14,686 bases of DNA, taken from positions 1 to 14,686 of the forward strand of contig RDXA01000373.1 of assembly GCA_004292705.1 (NCBI GenBank), in the 5' to 3' direction. Positions 6,408-13,617 of the stretch are shown here, piece after piece. Within the stretch, counting starts at the first letter, position 1. Each line of letters begins with the position of its first letter. The notes beneath the pieces were generated by a model that saw nothing but the letters and a program-made list of their open reading frames with translations, had not been told where the DNA came from and made no database searches. The stretch is from Sphingomonadales bacterium. Lineage in GTDB: Bacteria; Pseudomonadota; Alphaproteobacteria; Sphingomonadales; Sphingomonadaceae. Made by a program: the position numbers and the translations under genes.

Positions 6408-7340
6408 TTACCGCACCCAATCCAGCCCGATTTCCTCGAACAGTTCCTTGTCTTCGGCCCAGTTTTCCAGCACCTTGACGTGCAGGAACAGGTGCACCTT
6501 CACCCCCAGCACTTCGCACAATTCCTTGCGCGCGGCCTCGCCGATCGCCTTGATCTTGGAACCGCCCTTGCCGAGCACGATCGCGCGCTGGTTGTCGCGG
6601 GTGACCACGATCTGCTGGTGGATTTCCACGCTGCCGTCCTTGCGCACCTCGTATTTCTCGGGCCGCACCGCGCTGTCATAGGGCAGTTCCTCGTGGAGCT
6701 GCTGGTAGAGCTGTTCGCGGGTGATCTCGGCGGCGAGCAGGCGTTCGGAGGCGTCGGAAACCTGATCTTCGGGATACATCCATTCGCCTTCTGGCATCAT
6801 CGCGGCGAGGTGATCCTTCAGCTCGGGAACGCCCTCGCCGTTGAGGGCCGAGACGAAGAAGATCTCGGCGAAATCGACCTTGACTGCGAGTTCCTGCGCC
6901 AGCGCCAGCAGGGGTTCCTTCTTGGCGCGGTCGACCTTGTTGAGGACGAGGATCTTGCGTTCGGAGCGGTTCGCCAGCGCCTCCAGCAGCGGCTCCAGCT
7001 CGTGCCTGCGCTGCTTGATCGGATCGACGAGCAGCAGCACCGCGTCGGCGCTTTCGGCACCTTCCCAAGCGGCGCTCACCATCGCCCGGTCGAGCCGGCG
7101 GCGCGGAGCGAAGATGCCGGGTGTGTCGACGAGGATCATCTGGGTGGGCGCCCCCCCGATCTCGTGCAAGGCGATGCCCAGCATCCGCGCCCGGGTGGTC
7201 TGCGCCTTGGCGCTGGTGATCGCGACCTTCTGGCCGACGAGCTGGTTCACCAAAGTCGACTTGCCGGCATTGGGCGCGCCGATCACGGCAACCATGCCGC
7301 AGCGGGTGGGACTAAGGGGGTTGGTTTGGGTGTCAATCAT
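6408..7340 (-). CDS. era: GTPase Era (ribosome assembly)
   Basis: A 310-aa GTPase that binds the 3' end of 16S rRNA and helps mature the small ribosomal subunit. G1 is GAPNAGKST (residues 21-29), G3 is DTPG (72-75), G4 is NKVD (134-137) and G5 is SALNG. The RNA-binding KH domain follows with AIVLGKGGSKIKAIGEAARKEL. Length is normal. The ATG at 7340-7338 gives a 15-residue lead before the GTPase core, as usual; the ribosome site is weak (AGG about 8 bases upstream). It lies downstream of rnc on the same strand, the standard order, but with a 142-bp gap where many relatives have an overlap or near overlap. era may therefore have its own promoter. Confidence 0.97.
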   Translation of the reverse strand: MIDTQTNPLSPTRCGMVAVIGAPNAGKSTLVNQLVGQKVAITSAKAQTTRARMLGIALHEIGGAPTQMILVDTPGIFAPRRRLDRAMVSAAWEGAESADAVLLLVDPIKQRRHELEPLLEALANRSERKILVLNKVDRAKKEPLLALAQELAVKVDFAEIFFVSALNGEGVPELKDHLAAMMPEGEWMYPEDQVSDASERLLAAEITREQLYQQLHEELPYDSAVRPEKYEVRKDGSVEIHQQIVVTRDNQRAIVLGKGGSKIKAIGEAARKELCEVLGVKVHLFLHVKVLENWAEDKELFEEIGLDWVR

Positions 7341-7482
7341 CGCGCAAGCCTAGCCGTTTGCCTCGCGCTTGTCGAAGCGTTGTGCGATCGTGGCTTGGTC
7401 GTTGCACCATCATTGCAAGGTCATTTGGGCGCCGTTCGATGGGGCCGTAGAATGCTTCAAGTGAAACATTTCACGAACAAGC
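7341..7482 (-). promoter_or_regulatory. rnc-era intergenic region with a 14-bp palindrome
   Basis: This 142-bp gap holds a perfect palindrome, GTGAAA-CA-TTTCAC (7461-7474), 8 bp after the rnc stop; a smaller inverted repeat TTGCA/TGCAA with 7-base spacing (7402-7418); and GCTTGTCGAAGC (7367-7378), which shares an 11-base core with the inverted repeat upstream of plsY and may be a decayed copy. No gene is supported here. The palindrome could be an operator for era or part of an RNA hairpin; its binding protein is unknown. Confidence 0.4.
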
Positions 7483-8169
7483 CTATCCAAACTGCTCCAG
7501 AAAGGCCTTTGCGGCGAGCCGCTCGGCCTCGCTCTTGCTGTTCGCGGTGGCCTCGGCGCTGCCGACATTGCGCACGTTGACCTGCACGGTGAAGCGGGCG
7601 GCGTGGTCAGGGCCGCTGCGGTCGATCACCTCGTAAACCGGGGCGGCGCGGCGATTGCCCGCAGCCCATTCCTGCAGTGCGCTCTTGGGGTGCTTGGCCT
7701 TGCCCACGTCGCCCTCAAGTTCGTGCGCCCATAGGCGATAGATGAGGGCCTGCGCCGCATCAAAGCCTTGTTCGATGAAGCAGGCCCCGATCAGTGCCTC
7801 CATCACATCACCAAGGATCTTGTCGCTATCCGCTCCGCCATCATCGCGAGCCTGCTTGCCCAGCCGGATGTGCTGCGGAAGCCCGATAGAGCGGGCGATG
7901 CGCGCGCAGGTCGCCCCGCTCACCAGCGCATTGAGGCGCTGCGAAAGCTTGCCTTCGGGCGCGTCTCCGGCGCGGAACAGCCATGCCGCCACCGAGAGGC
8001 CAAGCACCCGGTCACCGAGAAATTCGAGCCGCTGGTAATCGGCTGCAACTGCCGGGCCCGATCCGTTGAAGCTGCCGTGAGTCAGCGCCTCCAGCCATGG
8101 TGCCTCGCTCGCCACACTGAAGCCCTGTGCATCGAGCCAGGCAAGGGTGGCTGGGTCAAGGCCACTCAC
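7483..8169 (-). CDS. rnc: Ribonuclease III
   Basis: The endonuclease for double-stranded RNA that processes rRNA precursors and regulates some mRNAs. The chosen start is GTG 8169-8167, which overlaps the lepB stop as GTGA and gives 228 aa, the usual length. An ATG at 8229 in the same frame would add 20 residues and run 64 bp into lepB, which is less likely. Counting from the GTG, the signature RLEFLGDRVLGL carries catalytic Glu49 and Asp53, and GDVMEALIGA carries Asp121 and Glu124. A double-stranded-RNA-binding domain fills the C-terminus (from HPKSALQEWAAG to NSKSEAERLAAKAFLEQFG). Translation is probably coupled to lepB. Confidence 0.95.
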   Translation of the reverse strand: MSGLDPATLAWLDAQGFSVASEAPWLEALTHGSFNGSGPAVAADYQRLEFLGDRVLGLSVAAWLFRAGDAPEGKLSQRLNALVSGATCARIARSIGLPQHIRLGKQARDDGGADSDKILGDVMEALIGACFIEQGFDAAQALIYRLWAHELEGDVGKAKHPKSALQEWAAGNRRAAPVYEVIDRSGPDHAARFTVQVNVRNVGSAEATANSKSEAERLAAKAFLEQFG

Positions 8170-9002
8170 AGCACCGATCCGATTCGGTCCCAGCGTGCCG
8201 CCGAAAACCACGTCCACGGCGCGAGCCAATCGGCGCTGCCATCCGTGGACCAGACGATCACCGTCGCACGGCCTACCAGCAGGTCTTGCGAGACCAGGCC
8301 GACCCCTTCACCCGCCGAGGCCGTAAAGCGGCTGTCGAGCGAACTGTCGCGATTATCGCCCATGACGAACAGCTTGTCCTCGGGCACGATGATTTCGGCA
8401 AATCCGTCTGCCGAAGTGAGGCCGAAATCGAGCACGTCGTAGGACTTGCCCCCGGGCAAGGTCTCTCGGAATGCGGCATAACGGCAGACCTCGGCGCCAC
8501 CCGGTTGCCGCTCGGCATCGCCACCCCATGCGCAACCGGTGTTGGCGGACAGGGGAATGACGACGTCGGCAATCTTGCGGCGCGGCACCAGCACGCCATT
8601 CAGCACAAGCTCGCCGCCGATCACCGCCACGCGGTCGCCCGGCAGGCCAATCACCCGCTTGATGTAATCCTGCCTGTCGACCGGGTGCTTGAAGATGACG
8701 ATATCGCCGCGCTCCGGTGTCCCCGGCAGCAGCCGCCCATCGGGTAACGACAGATCGAACGGAAGCGAATGGCGAGAGACCCCATAGGGCCATTTGGCGG
8801 CGAGCAGGTAATCGCCGTTCATCAGACGCGGCAACATGCTTTCCGAAGGGATCGAGAAGGGCGAGAAGAGGAACACCCGGAACGCCAGCACCGCCAGCAG
8901 CAGCTTGATCAGGAACCAGACGAAGCTGGACCAACCCTCTCCCGTTCGGGCAGCGGCGGCGGCGGGCACCGCTTCGCCAAGCGATTGGGTCTTAACATCC
9001 AT
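8166..9002 (-). CDS. lepB: Signal peptidase I
   Basis: A 278-aa inner-membrane serine protease that removes signal peptides from exported proteins. One membrane anchor is visible at about 27-46 (FVWFLIKLLLAVLAFRVFLF), preceded by a short Ala-rich cytoplasmic stretch. The catalytic Ser55 lies in SIPSESMLP and the general base Lys115 in DYIKRVIGLPGD. The late conserved box MGDNRDSSLDSR is intact. The ATG at 9002-9000 is preceded by AAGGG (9015-9011, spacing 8) and AGGAG closer in. The open frame continues far upstream, but only as antisense of pgi. Two cysteines in the periplasmic domain (TGCAWGG and AEVCRY) could form a disulfide. It is first in lepB-rnc-era and divergent from pgi across 49 bp. 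Confidence 0.96.
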   Translation of the reverse strand: MDVKTQSLGEAVPAAAAARTGEGWSSFVWFLIKLLLAVLAFRVFLFSPFSIPSESMLPRLMNGDYLLAAKWPYGVSRHSLPFDLSLPDGRLLPGTPERGDIVIFKHPVDRQDYIKRVIGLPGDRVAVIGGELVLNGVLVPRRKIADVVIPLSANTGCAWGGDAERQPGGAEVCRYAAFRETLPGGKSYDVLDFGLTSADGFAEIIVPEDKLFVMGDNRDSSLDSRFTASAGEGVGLVSQDLLVGRATVIVWSTDGSADWLAPWTWFSAARWDRIGSVL

Positions 9003-9051
9003 CACTCCTGCCCTTACTCGCAGCCACGCACTTGCGCAAAGGGGAACGGGG

Positions 9052-10614
9052 ATGACCGGCAGCAACGGGTTTGATGGTAATGAGGCAGTGGCAGCAGCAT
9101 GGGCCCAGCTGCGCGGATTGGCGCACCCGACGCTGGCCGGATTGTTCGCGGCCGATTCTGCCCGCCCAGCAGCTATGACGCGGCGAATCAGCTGGCCGGT
9201 CGCACCCGGCAGCACGGCTGAAACCGGGATGCTGATCGACTTTTCCAAGACACACCTCGGCAACGAGGCGCTTGCCGCGTTCGAAGCGCTGGCCGATGCG
9301 GCAGGTTTCGACGCGCGGCGCGAGGCGCTGTTCAGCGGCGGGATCGTCAATGCGACCGAAGGCCGCGCTGCAACCCACGCCGCGCTGCGCGGCAGCGGAA
9401 CACCTGCGCAGGTTGAAGAGGCCAACGCGCTGCTTACCCGCATGGGGCTGCTGGTCGAGGCGATCCACGATGGCGCTCTGGGCGAGGTGAAGCACTGTAT
9501 CGCCATTGGCATTGGCGGCTCGGCGCTGGGTCCGGCACTGGCCATCGACGCGTTGACGCGCGATCTGGCGATGGTCGATGTGCACGTCGTCTCGAACATC
9601 GACGGGCTGGCGCTCGAACAGGCGTTCCGCGCCTGCGATCCGGCGACCACCCTGATCGCGGTTGCCTCCAAAACCTTTACCACGATCGAAACCATGACCA
9701 ATGCGGCCAGTGCGCTGAAATGGCTCGCCGACAACGGGGTGGAAGATCCCGGCGGGCGGGTGGTTGCGCTCACAGCTGCGCCCGACAAGGCGGTGGAATG
9801 GGGGGTGGACGAGACCCGCGTCCTGCCTTTCGTCGAGAGTGTCGGCGGGCGGTATTCGCTGTTTTCGAGCATCGGCTTCCCGGTCGCGCTCGCAGTCGGC
9901 ATGGACGAGTTCCGGGCTATGCTCGCGGGGGCCAAGGCAGTCGACGATCATTTCCGCAGCACCGAAGGCCGCGCCAATGCGCCGCTGCTCGCCGCCTTTG
10001 CCGACCAGTATTACACCCGCATAAGGGGCTGCCAGACCCGCGCGGTCTTTGCCTATGACGAGCGTCTCGCGCTGCTGCCCGACTATCTCCAGCAGCTCGA
10101 GATGGAATCGAATGGCAAAAGCGTGACGGTGAGCGGCGCACCCGTTGATGGACCGACGGCAGCGGTGACGTGGGGCGGGGTGGGCACCGATGCGCAGCAT
10201 GCTGTGTTCCAGCTACTGCATCAGGGCACGCACCTTATTCCGGTCGATTTCATCGCCAGCATTGCTCCGGGTGACGATCTCGATCCGGCGCATCACCGTA
10301 TTCTTTTGATGAACTGCCTCGCGCAAGGGGCGGCGCTGATGGCGGGCAAGGCGTCGGACGATCCAGCGCGCGCCTACGCAGGTGATCGGCCTTCTACCAC
10401 CTTCCTCCTCGATGATTGCGATGCCGCTGCCCTGGGCGCGCTGATCGCCTTCCACGAGCACCGCACCTTCGCCAACGCCGTCTTGATGGGGATCAATCCC
10501 TTCGACCAGTTCGGCGTAGAGCTGGGCAAGGTGATCGCCAAGCAGATCGACAGCGGCGAGGGCAGCTTCGATCCTAGCACCACGGCGCTGATGGCAGCCG
10601 CCGGCCTAGCCTGA
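9052..10614 (+). CDS. pgi: Glucose-6-phosphate isomerase
   Basis: A 520-aa cytoplasmic enzyme interconverting glucose-6-phosphate and fructose-6-phosphate. Both family signatures are present: SVGGRYSLFSSIGFP and GINPFDQFGVELGKVI. By comparison with the E. coli enzyme the catalytic residues are Glu352 (MESNGKS), His390 (LLHQGTH) and Lys493 (ELGK). The sugar-phosphate-binding stretch IGIGGSALGP is intact. The ATG at 9052 is set by AAAGGGG (9038-9044) 7 bases upstream; an in-frame extension back to 8836 would run antisense through lepB and is rejected. The promoters of pgi and lepB must share or overlap the short divergent region 9003-9051 or lie within the opposite gene. Confidence 0.96.
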   Translation: MTGSNGFDGNEAVAAAWAQLRGLAHPTLAGLFAADSARPAAMTRRISWPVAPGSTAETGMLIDFSKTHLGNEALAAFEALADAAGFDARREALFSGGIVNATEGRAATHAALRGSGTPAQVEEANALLTRMGLLVEAIHDGALGEVKHCIAIGIGGSALGPALAIDALTRDLAMVDVHVVSNIDGLALEQAFRACDPATTLIAVASKTFTTIETMTNAASALKWLADNGVEDPGGRVVALTAAPDKAVEWGVDETRVLPFVESVGGRYSLFSSIGFPVALAVGMDEFRAMLAGAKAVDDHFRSTEGRANAPLLAAFADQYYTRIRGCQTRAVFAYDERLALLPDYLQQLEMESNGKSVTVSGAPVDGPTAAVTWGGVGTDAQHAVFQLLHQGTHLIPVDFIASIAPGDDLDPAHHRILLMNCLAQGAALMAGKASDDPARAYAGDRPSTTFLLDDCDAAALGALIAFHEHRTFANAVLMGINPFDQFGVELGKVIAKQIDSGEGSFDPSTTALMAAAGLA

Positions 10615-10643
10615 CGCACAGCTGATGCCCAATCGCCACAGCG

Positions 10644-10663
10644 CCGGGCAAGGGATTGTCCGG
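10644..10663 (+). terminator. First hairpin downstream of pgi
   Basis: CCGGGCAA, loop GGGA, TTGTCCGG: an 8-bp stem with one G-U pair, 29 bases after the pgi stop. No T-run follows. A probable 3'-end structure of the pgi transcript. Confidence 0.45.
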
Positions 10664-10678
10664 AAGGCTTGCGTTATT

Positions 10679-10709
10679 CCGCGCGCGCGTTGCAAAAATT
10701 CGCGCGCGG
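10679..10709. terminator. Second, very GC-rich hairpin downstream of pgi
   Basis: CCGCGCGCG (10679-10687) and CGCGCGCGG (10701-10709) form a perfect 9-bp stem around a 13-base loop containing AAAAATT. Together with the preceding hairpin it probably insulates pgi from the next genes. The alternating CG tracts are unusual for this window. Termination is inferred from position only, as no T-run follows. Confidence 0.4.
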
Positions 10710-10779
10710 GTAACATTTGTCGCGTTTGCGGGTCCGTCTAGTAACAATGTGCTGATTTCATCGGGTCGTCGCGTTAGAA

Positions 10780-10807
10780 TTGCGCACCTGCCAAAATTCC
10801 GTATTCT
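10780..10807 (+). promoter_or_regulatory. Candidate promoter for the exported TonB_C-like pair
   Basis: TTGCGC (10780-10785) and TATTCT (10802-10807) are separated by 16 bp in the AT-richer stretch upstream of the exported-protein genes. The match to sigma-70 boxes is partial. The region 10710-10867 contains no gene; the TTAACC at 10823-10828 is only a single CtrA-like half site and is not called. Confidence 0.3.
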
Positions 10808-10867
10808 TGCAGTCATCTGGCGTTAACCAAAATCGCCGCCCTCCTGATGATCAGCAAGGCCGCTTCC

Positions 10868-11266
10868 ATGAAATCTGTTCTGCTTCTCTCCGCACTCGCC
10901 GCGCTCGGCATGGTTTCGGCTCCGCTTTCCGCGCAGCAACAGGCTCAGAACGACGGAACGGCGCGCTCCAAGGTCAAGCCAGCGCGGCTGATCGAGTTCA
11001 CAGGCGACCGTGAGTTCCTCAAGGAATCCTCACGCCTTCGCGTCTGGCGCGGTGAGGTTGGCTACACCCTTGCTGTCGATGCCGCTGGCATGCCGACTGG
11101 GTGTGAGCTGACCGAGAAGTTCCGAATGAACTACATCAACGATAAGCTGTGCGAAGTGCTGCTGAAGCACCATAGCTTCGAGCCCGCGATCGATGCGAGT
11201 GGTACCGCGATCCAGAGCCGCTATGAAGGGCGACTCAACTATATGGAAATCCGCGAAAAGGATTGA
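10868..11266 (+). CDS. Exported small protein with diverged TonB C-terminal-like domain (copy 1)
   Basis: 132 aa from ATG 10868, chosen over the in-frame ATG at 10847 because it opens a clean signal peptide (MKSVLLLSALAALGMVSAPLSA, likely cut after Ala22) and has AAGG 8 bases upstream. The mature part carries VGYTLAVDAAGMPTGCELT, then a second cysteine (Cys79 and Cys95, 16 apart), then FEPAIDASGTAIQSRYEG. The pattern 'V-x-V-G-x-P-x-x-C ... C ... F-x-P-A-x-D-x-x-G' with this cysteine spacing matches TonB C-terminal domains of sphingomonads as I know them. The N-terminal anchor and Pro-rich spacer of true TonB are missing, so it should be a free periplasmic domain. Role unknown. A related copy follows 59 bp downstream. 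Confidence 0.75.
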   Translation: MKSVLLLSALAALGMVSAPLSAQQQAQNDGTARSKVKPARLIEFTGDREFLKESSRLRVWRGEVGYTLAVDAAGMPTGCELTEKFRMNYINDKLCEVLLKHHSFEPAIDASGTAIQSRYEGRLNYMEIREKD

Positions 11267-11325
11267 TTTCCTGACGCTCTCGTGTTTCTCTTCTGACGTT
11301 TCCCTGATCGCAGAAAGGGCCGCAG

Positions 11326-11766
11326 ATGAAGATAACAACCGTGAAGCTTGGCGCGCTGGCATCAGCAATCACCGCCAGCCTCGTCTGGACTGCACCGCTT
11401 GGTGCCGAGACTGAGGTCGAGATCGCCCGTGTCGACGCCGGACACATCCCTGCAGCTCAGGTGGTGACGGGCGCCCAGGCGGTCGAGTTGGTCGATTTCG
11501 ATTATGACGCGTTCTTCGATCGGGCGACCCAATTGGGGTTGCTGAGCCAGCGGCTTGGCTACACGCTCACCGTTGGCCTTGACGGCAAGCCAGTCGATTG
11601 CGCGCTCTCCCGAAATTTCAGAAATTCCTTCACCGCCAAGGAATTGTGCAAGAAACTTAAGGCCAGCGCGATGTTCTCGCCTGCACGCGACCAAGCGGGT
11701 AACGCCGTCGTTGCCGTCTATGTAGGTGAGGTCCGGATTTGGTCTGTATTCGCTTCAGACCGATAA
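11326..11766 (+). CDS. Exported small protein with diverged TonB C-terminal-like domain (copy 2)
   Basis: 146 aa with a signal peptide ending at about TAPLGA (cut near Ala27), start supported by AAAGGG (11314-11319) 6 bases upstream. It is a paralogue of the preceding gene: LGYTLTVGLDGKPVDCALSRNF aligns with the same segment, the cysteines (Cys92 and Cys108) are again 16 apart, and FSPARDQAGNAVVAVYVGEV matches the conserved F-P-A-D-G block. About 30 extra residues (EVEIARVDAGHIPAAQ and following) separate signal and domain. There is no membrane anchor beyond the signal and no TonB-box partner nearby. The pair looks like an ancient tandem duplication, since identity is limited to the motif positions. 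Energy transduction is not implied; the function is unknown. Confidence 0.75.
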   Translation: MKITTVKLGALASAITASLVWTAPLGAETEVEIARVDAGHIPAAQVVTGAQAVELVDFDYDAFFDRATQLGLLSQRLGYTLTVGLDGKPVDCALSRNFRNSFTAKELCKKLKASAMFSPARDQAGNAVVAVYVGEVRIWSVFASDR

Positions 11767-11770
11767 TCCT

Positions 11771-11799
11771 TTGACATTTCGGGCTGCGGCCCCCATATG
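11771..11799 (+). promoter_or_regulatory. Promoter of the DEAD-box helicase gene
   Basis: A perfect TTGACA (11771-11776) is followed after 17 bp by CATATG (11794-11799), the start of CATATGCGC. The box begins 4 bases after the upstream stop. Transcription should begin near 11806, giving a leader of about 180 bases. The same arrangement precedes gor. Confidence 0.6.
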
Positions 11800-11833
11800 C
11801 GCCTCATCGAAGCGCGCTAGCCATGCGTGAAGC

Positions 11834-11980
11834 GGCGGAATTCTAAAAGCATCCGCCCCGGCCGCACTTCGGTTCTACCCCAGACTTCCCTTTTCACGCG
11901 GGCGGTTTCAACCCCCGCGCCGCGTCCGCTTGTCCATAGGGATTGGCGGAAGCGCGTCGCAGATTATTTGCGAGTTTTTT
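11834..11980 (+). promoter_or_regulatory. Structured leader with a terminator-like hairpin just before the helicase ATG
   Basis: Three inverted repeats occur in the leader: GGCGGA/TCCGCC (11834-11839, 11852-11857); CGCGGG-c-GGT with loop TTCA and ACC-CCCGCG (11897-11919, nine pairs with one bulged C); and TCGCA/TGCGA (11957-11961, 11969-11973) with an AT-rich 7-base loop followed by G and six Ts (11975-11980). The last resembles a weak intrinsic terminator and ends 4 bases before the ATG. No Shine-Dalgarno is visible in the 20 bases before the ATG. Attenuation or temperature-dependent control is an inference from this layout. Confidence 0.45.
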
Positions 11981-11984
11981 CTCT

Positions 11985-13535
11985 ATGACGACTTTTGCTG
12001 ACCTCGGGCTGTCGCAGCCCGTGCTCCAGGCCCTTGATCTCAAGGGCTACACCATTCCCACGCCGATCCAGGAACAGGCCATTCCGGCTGTGCTCAAGGG
12101 TCGCGATCTGCTGGGCATCGCCCAGACCGGCACCGGCAAGACCGCCGCCTTCATGCTCCCCAGCATCGACCGGCTGCGTGAGGCCGACAAGCCCATCCCG
12201 TTCAAGTCCTGCCGCATGCTGGTGCTGGCCCCCACCCGCGAACTCGCGGTGCAGATCGCTGACAGCGCCAAGGATTATGGCGCGCTCGCTGGCCTCAAGG
12301 TGCAATGCATCGTCGGTGGCACCAGCGTGGGCAAGGATCGCAACAAGCTGCACCGCGGCACCGACATCCTTGTCGCCACGCCGGGCCGCTTGCTCGACCT
12401 CATCGACCAGAAGGCGCTCAACCTTGCAGGCATCGAAATCCTGGTGCTCGACGAAGCCGACCAGATGCTCGACCTCGGCTTCATCCACGCGCTGCGCAAG
12501 ATCAAGGATCTCGCCCCCAAGGAGCGCCAGACGCTGTTCTTCAGCGCCACCATGCCCAAGGCGATCAAGGAGTTGGTGAGCGGCTTCTGCAACAATCCGG
12601 TGCAGGTCTCGGTCACCCCGCAAAGCACCACGGCGGAACGGATCGATCAATATCTGTTCATGGTGCAGCAGGACGAGAAGCTCAGCTTGCTCGAAATGAT
12701 CCTCAAGGGCCGTCACGCCATCCCCGGCGCGATGGAACGCGTGCTGATCTTCACCCGCACCAAGCACGGCGCGGACCGGGTGGTGAAGCGGCTGTCGCAG
12801 GCCGGGATCGAAAGCAACGCGATCCACGGCAACAAGTCGCAGCCGCAGCGCCAGCGGGCGCTCGACGAATTCCGCAAAGCCCGCGTGCCGGTGTTGATCG
12901 CGACCGATGTGGCCGCGCGCGGCATCGACATCCCGGGCGTGTCGCACGTCATCAATTACGAGCTGCCCAACGTGCCCGAACAATATGTCCACCGCATCGG
13001 CCGCACCGCGCGTGCCGGCAAGGACGGGGTGGCGATTGCCTTCTGTGCCGAGGACGAACGCGCTTACCTCAAGGATATCCGCAAGGTGACGGGGGCAGAG
13101 CTCGAACGGCTGGCACTTCCGGACAATTTCCGTGCGGTGGTCGAGGGCGAAGGCCCGGTGAAGCCCGCACCGCGTCAGCCGATGAAACGGGTGCAAGCCC
13201 GTCCGCTCGGCCAGCGCAAGCCGCAAGGTGATCGCCGTCACGCCGAGGCGCCCGGTGGCGAGCGTCGTCCCCAGCAAGGCGAACAGCGCCGCGCTGAAGG
13301 GGATCGCCGTCCGCAAGGGGATCGCAAGCCGCAGGGCGAACGTCGTCCCGACGGTGATCGCCGGGCCTTTGGTGCCAAGCCCGGTGGCAATGGCGGCAAT
13401 AATGGCGGTCAGCGTCACCCCGGAGGCGGCGGGCGTCCCGCTGGAAATGGCGGCGGCGGCAATCGTGGCCGGGGTCGTCCCGGTGGCGGCGGTGGCGGCG
13501 GCGGCGGTGGTCGCCCGCGCGCTGCCAGTGTCTGA
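11985..13535 (+). CDS. rhlE: RhlE-type DEAD-box ATP-dependent RNA helicase
   Basis: 516 aa. The helicase core carries the Q motif (F-x-x-LGL then GYTIPTPIQEQAIP), motif I AQTGTGKT with Lys52, Ia PTRELA, Ib TPGRLLD, motif II DEAD at 156-159, motif III SAT at 187-189, motif V ATDVAARGIDIPG and motif VI HRIGRTARAG from His336. These unwind short RNA duplexes with ATP in ribosome assembly, mRNA decay or cold adaptation. From about residue 390 the tail is disordered: repeated Arg/Gln/Gly/Asp units such as RPQGDR and KPQGER, then a Gly/Asn/Arg run with ten consecutive glycines. The ATG at 11985 gives the family start MTTFADLGL; a TTG at 11943 in frame is unlikely. The leader is long and structured, and a strong terminator follows. 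Confidence 0.95.
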   Translation: MTTFADLGLSQPVLQALDLKGYTIPTPIQEQAIPAVLKGRDLLGIAQTGTGKTAAFMLPSIDRLREADKPIPFKSCRMLVLAPTRELAVQIADSAKDYGALAGLKVQCIVGGTSVGKDRNKLHRGTDILVATPGRLLDLIDQKALNLAGIEILVLDEADQMLDLGFIHALRKIKDLAPKERQTLFFSATMPKAIKELVSGFCNNPVQVSVTPQSTTAERIDQYLFMVQQDEKLSLLEMILKGRHAIPGAMERVLIFTRTKHGADRVVKRLSQAGIESNAIHGNKSQPQRQRALDEFRKARVPVLIATDVAARGIDIPGVSHVINYELPNVPEQYVHRIGRTARAGKDGVAIAFCAEDERAYLKDIRKVTGAELERLALPDNFRAVVEGEGPVKPAPRQPMKRVQARPLGQRKPQGDRRHAEAPGGERRPQQGEQRRAEGDRRPQGDRKPQGERRPDGDRRAFGAKPGGNGGNNGGQRHPGGGGRPAGNGGGGNRGRGRPGGGGGGGGGGRPRAASV

Positions 13536-13553
13536 CAGGTAAGAGAATATTCA

Positions 13554-13582
13554 GGGCGGGAGCGAAAAACTCCCGCCCTTTT
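13554..13582 (+). terminator. Intrinsic terminator of the helicase gene
   Basis: GGGCGGGAG (13554-13562) pairs perfectly with CTCCCGCCC (13570-13578) around a CGAAAAA loop, followed by TTTTCCTT. It starts 18 bases after the stop and is the clearest rho-independent terminator in the window. Confidence 0.92.
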
Positions 13583-13617
13583 CCTTCCCTGAAATCATGC
13601 GTTGCACCAGCCGACGG

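Noticed and set aside
6087..7580. A 497-codon plus-strand open frame across the response regulator, era and the rnc end
   Set aside because: It crosses two well-supported genes in the wrong frame or strand and has no coherent domain.
8836..9051. An N-terminal extension of pgi
   Set aside because: It runs antisense through the start of lepB; the ATG at 9052 has a good ribosome site and the usual distance to the first conserved block.
9003..9935. An N-terminal extension of lepB in the same minus-strand frame
   Set aside because: It is the antisense of pgi; the membrane anchor begins soon after the ATG at 9002, as expected for the family.
10823..10828. TTAACC as a CtrA-binding site
   Set aside because: Only one half site is present; the second TTAA at the required spacing is missing.
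11964..13418. A 484-codon open frame on the minus strand opposite the helicase
   Set aside because: It is antisense to all conserved helicase motifs; GC-rich third positions leave the opposite frame free of stops.
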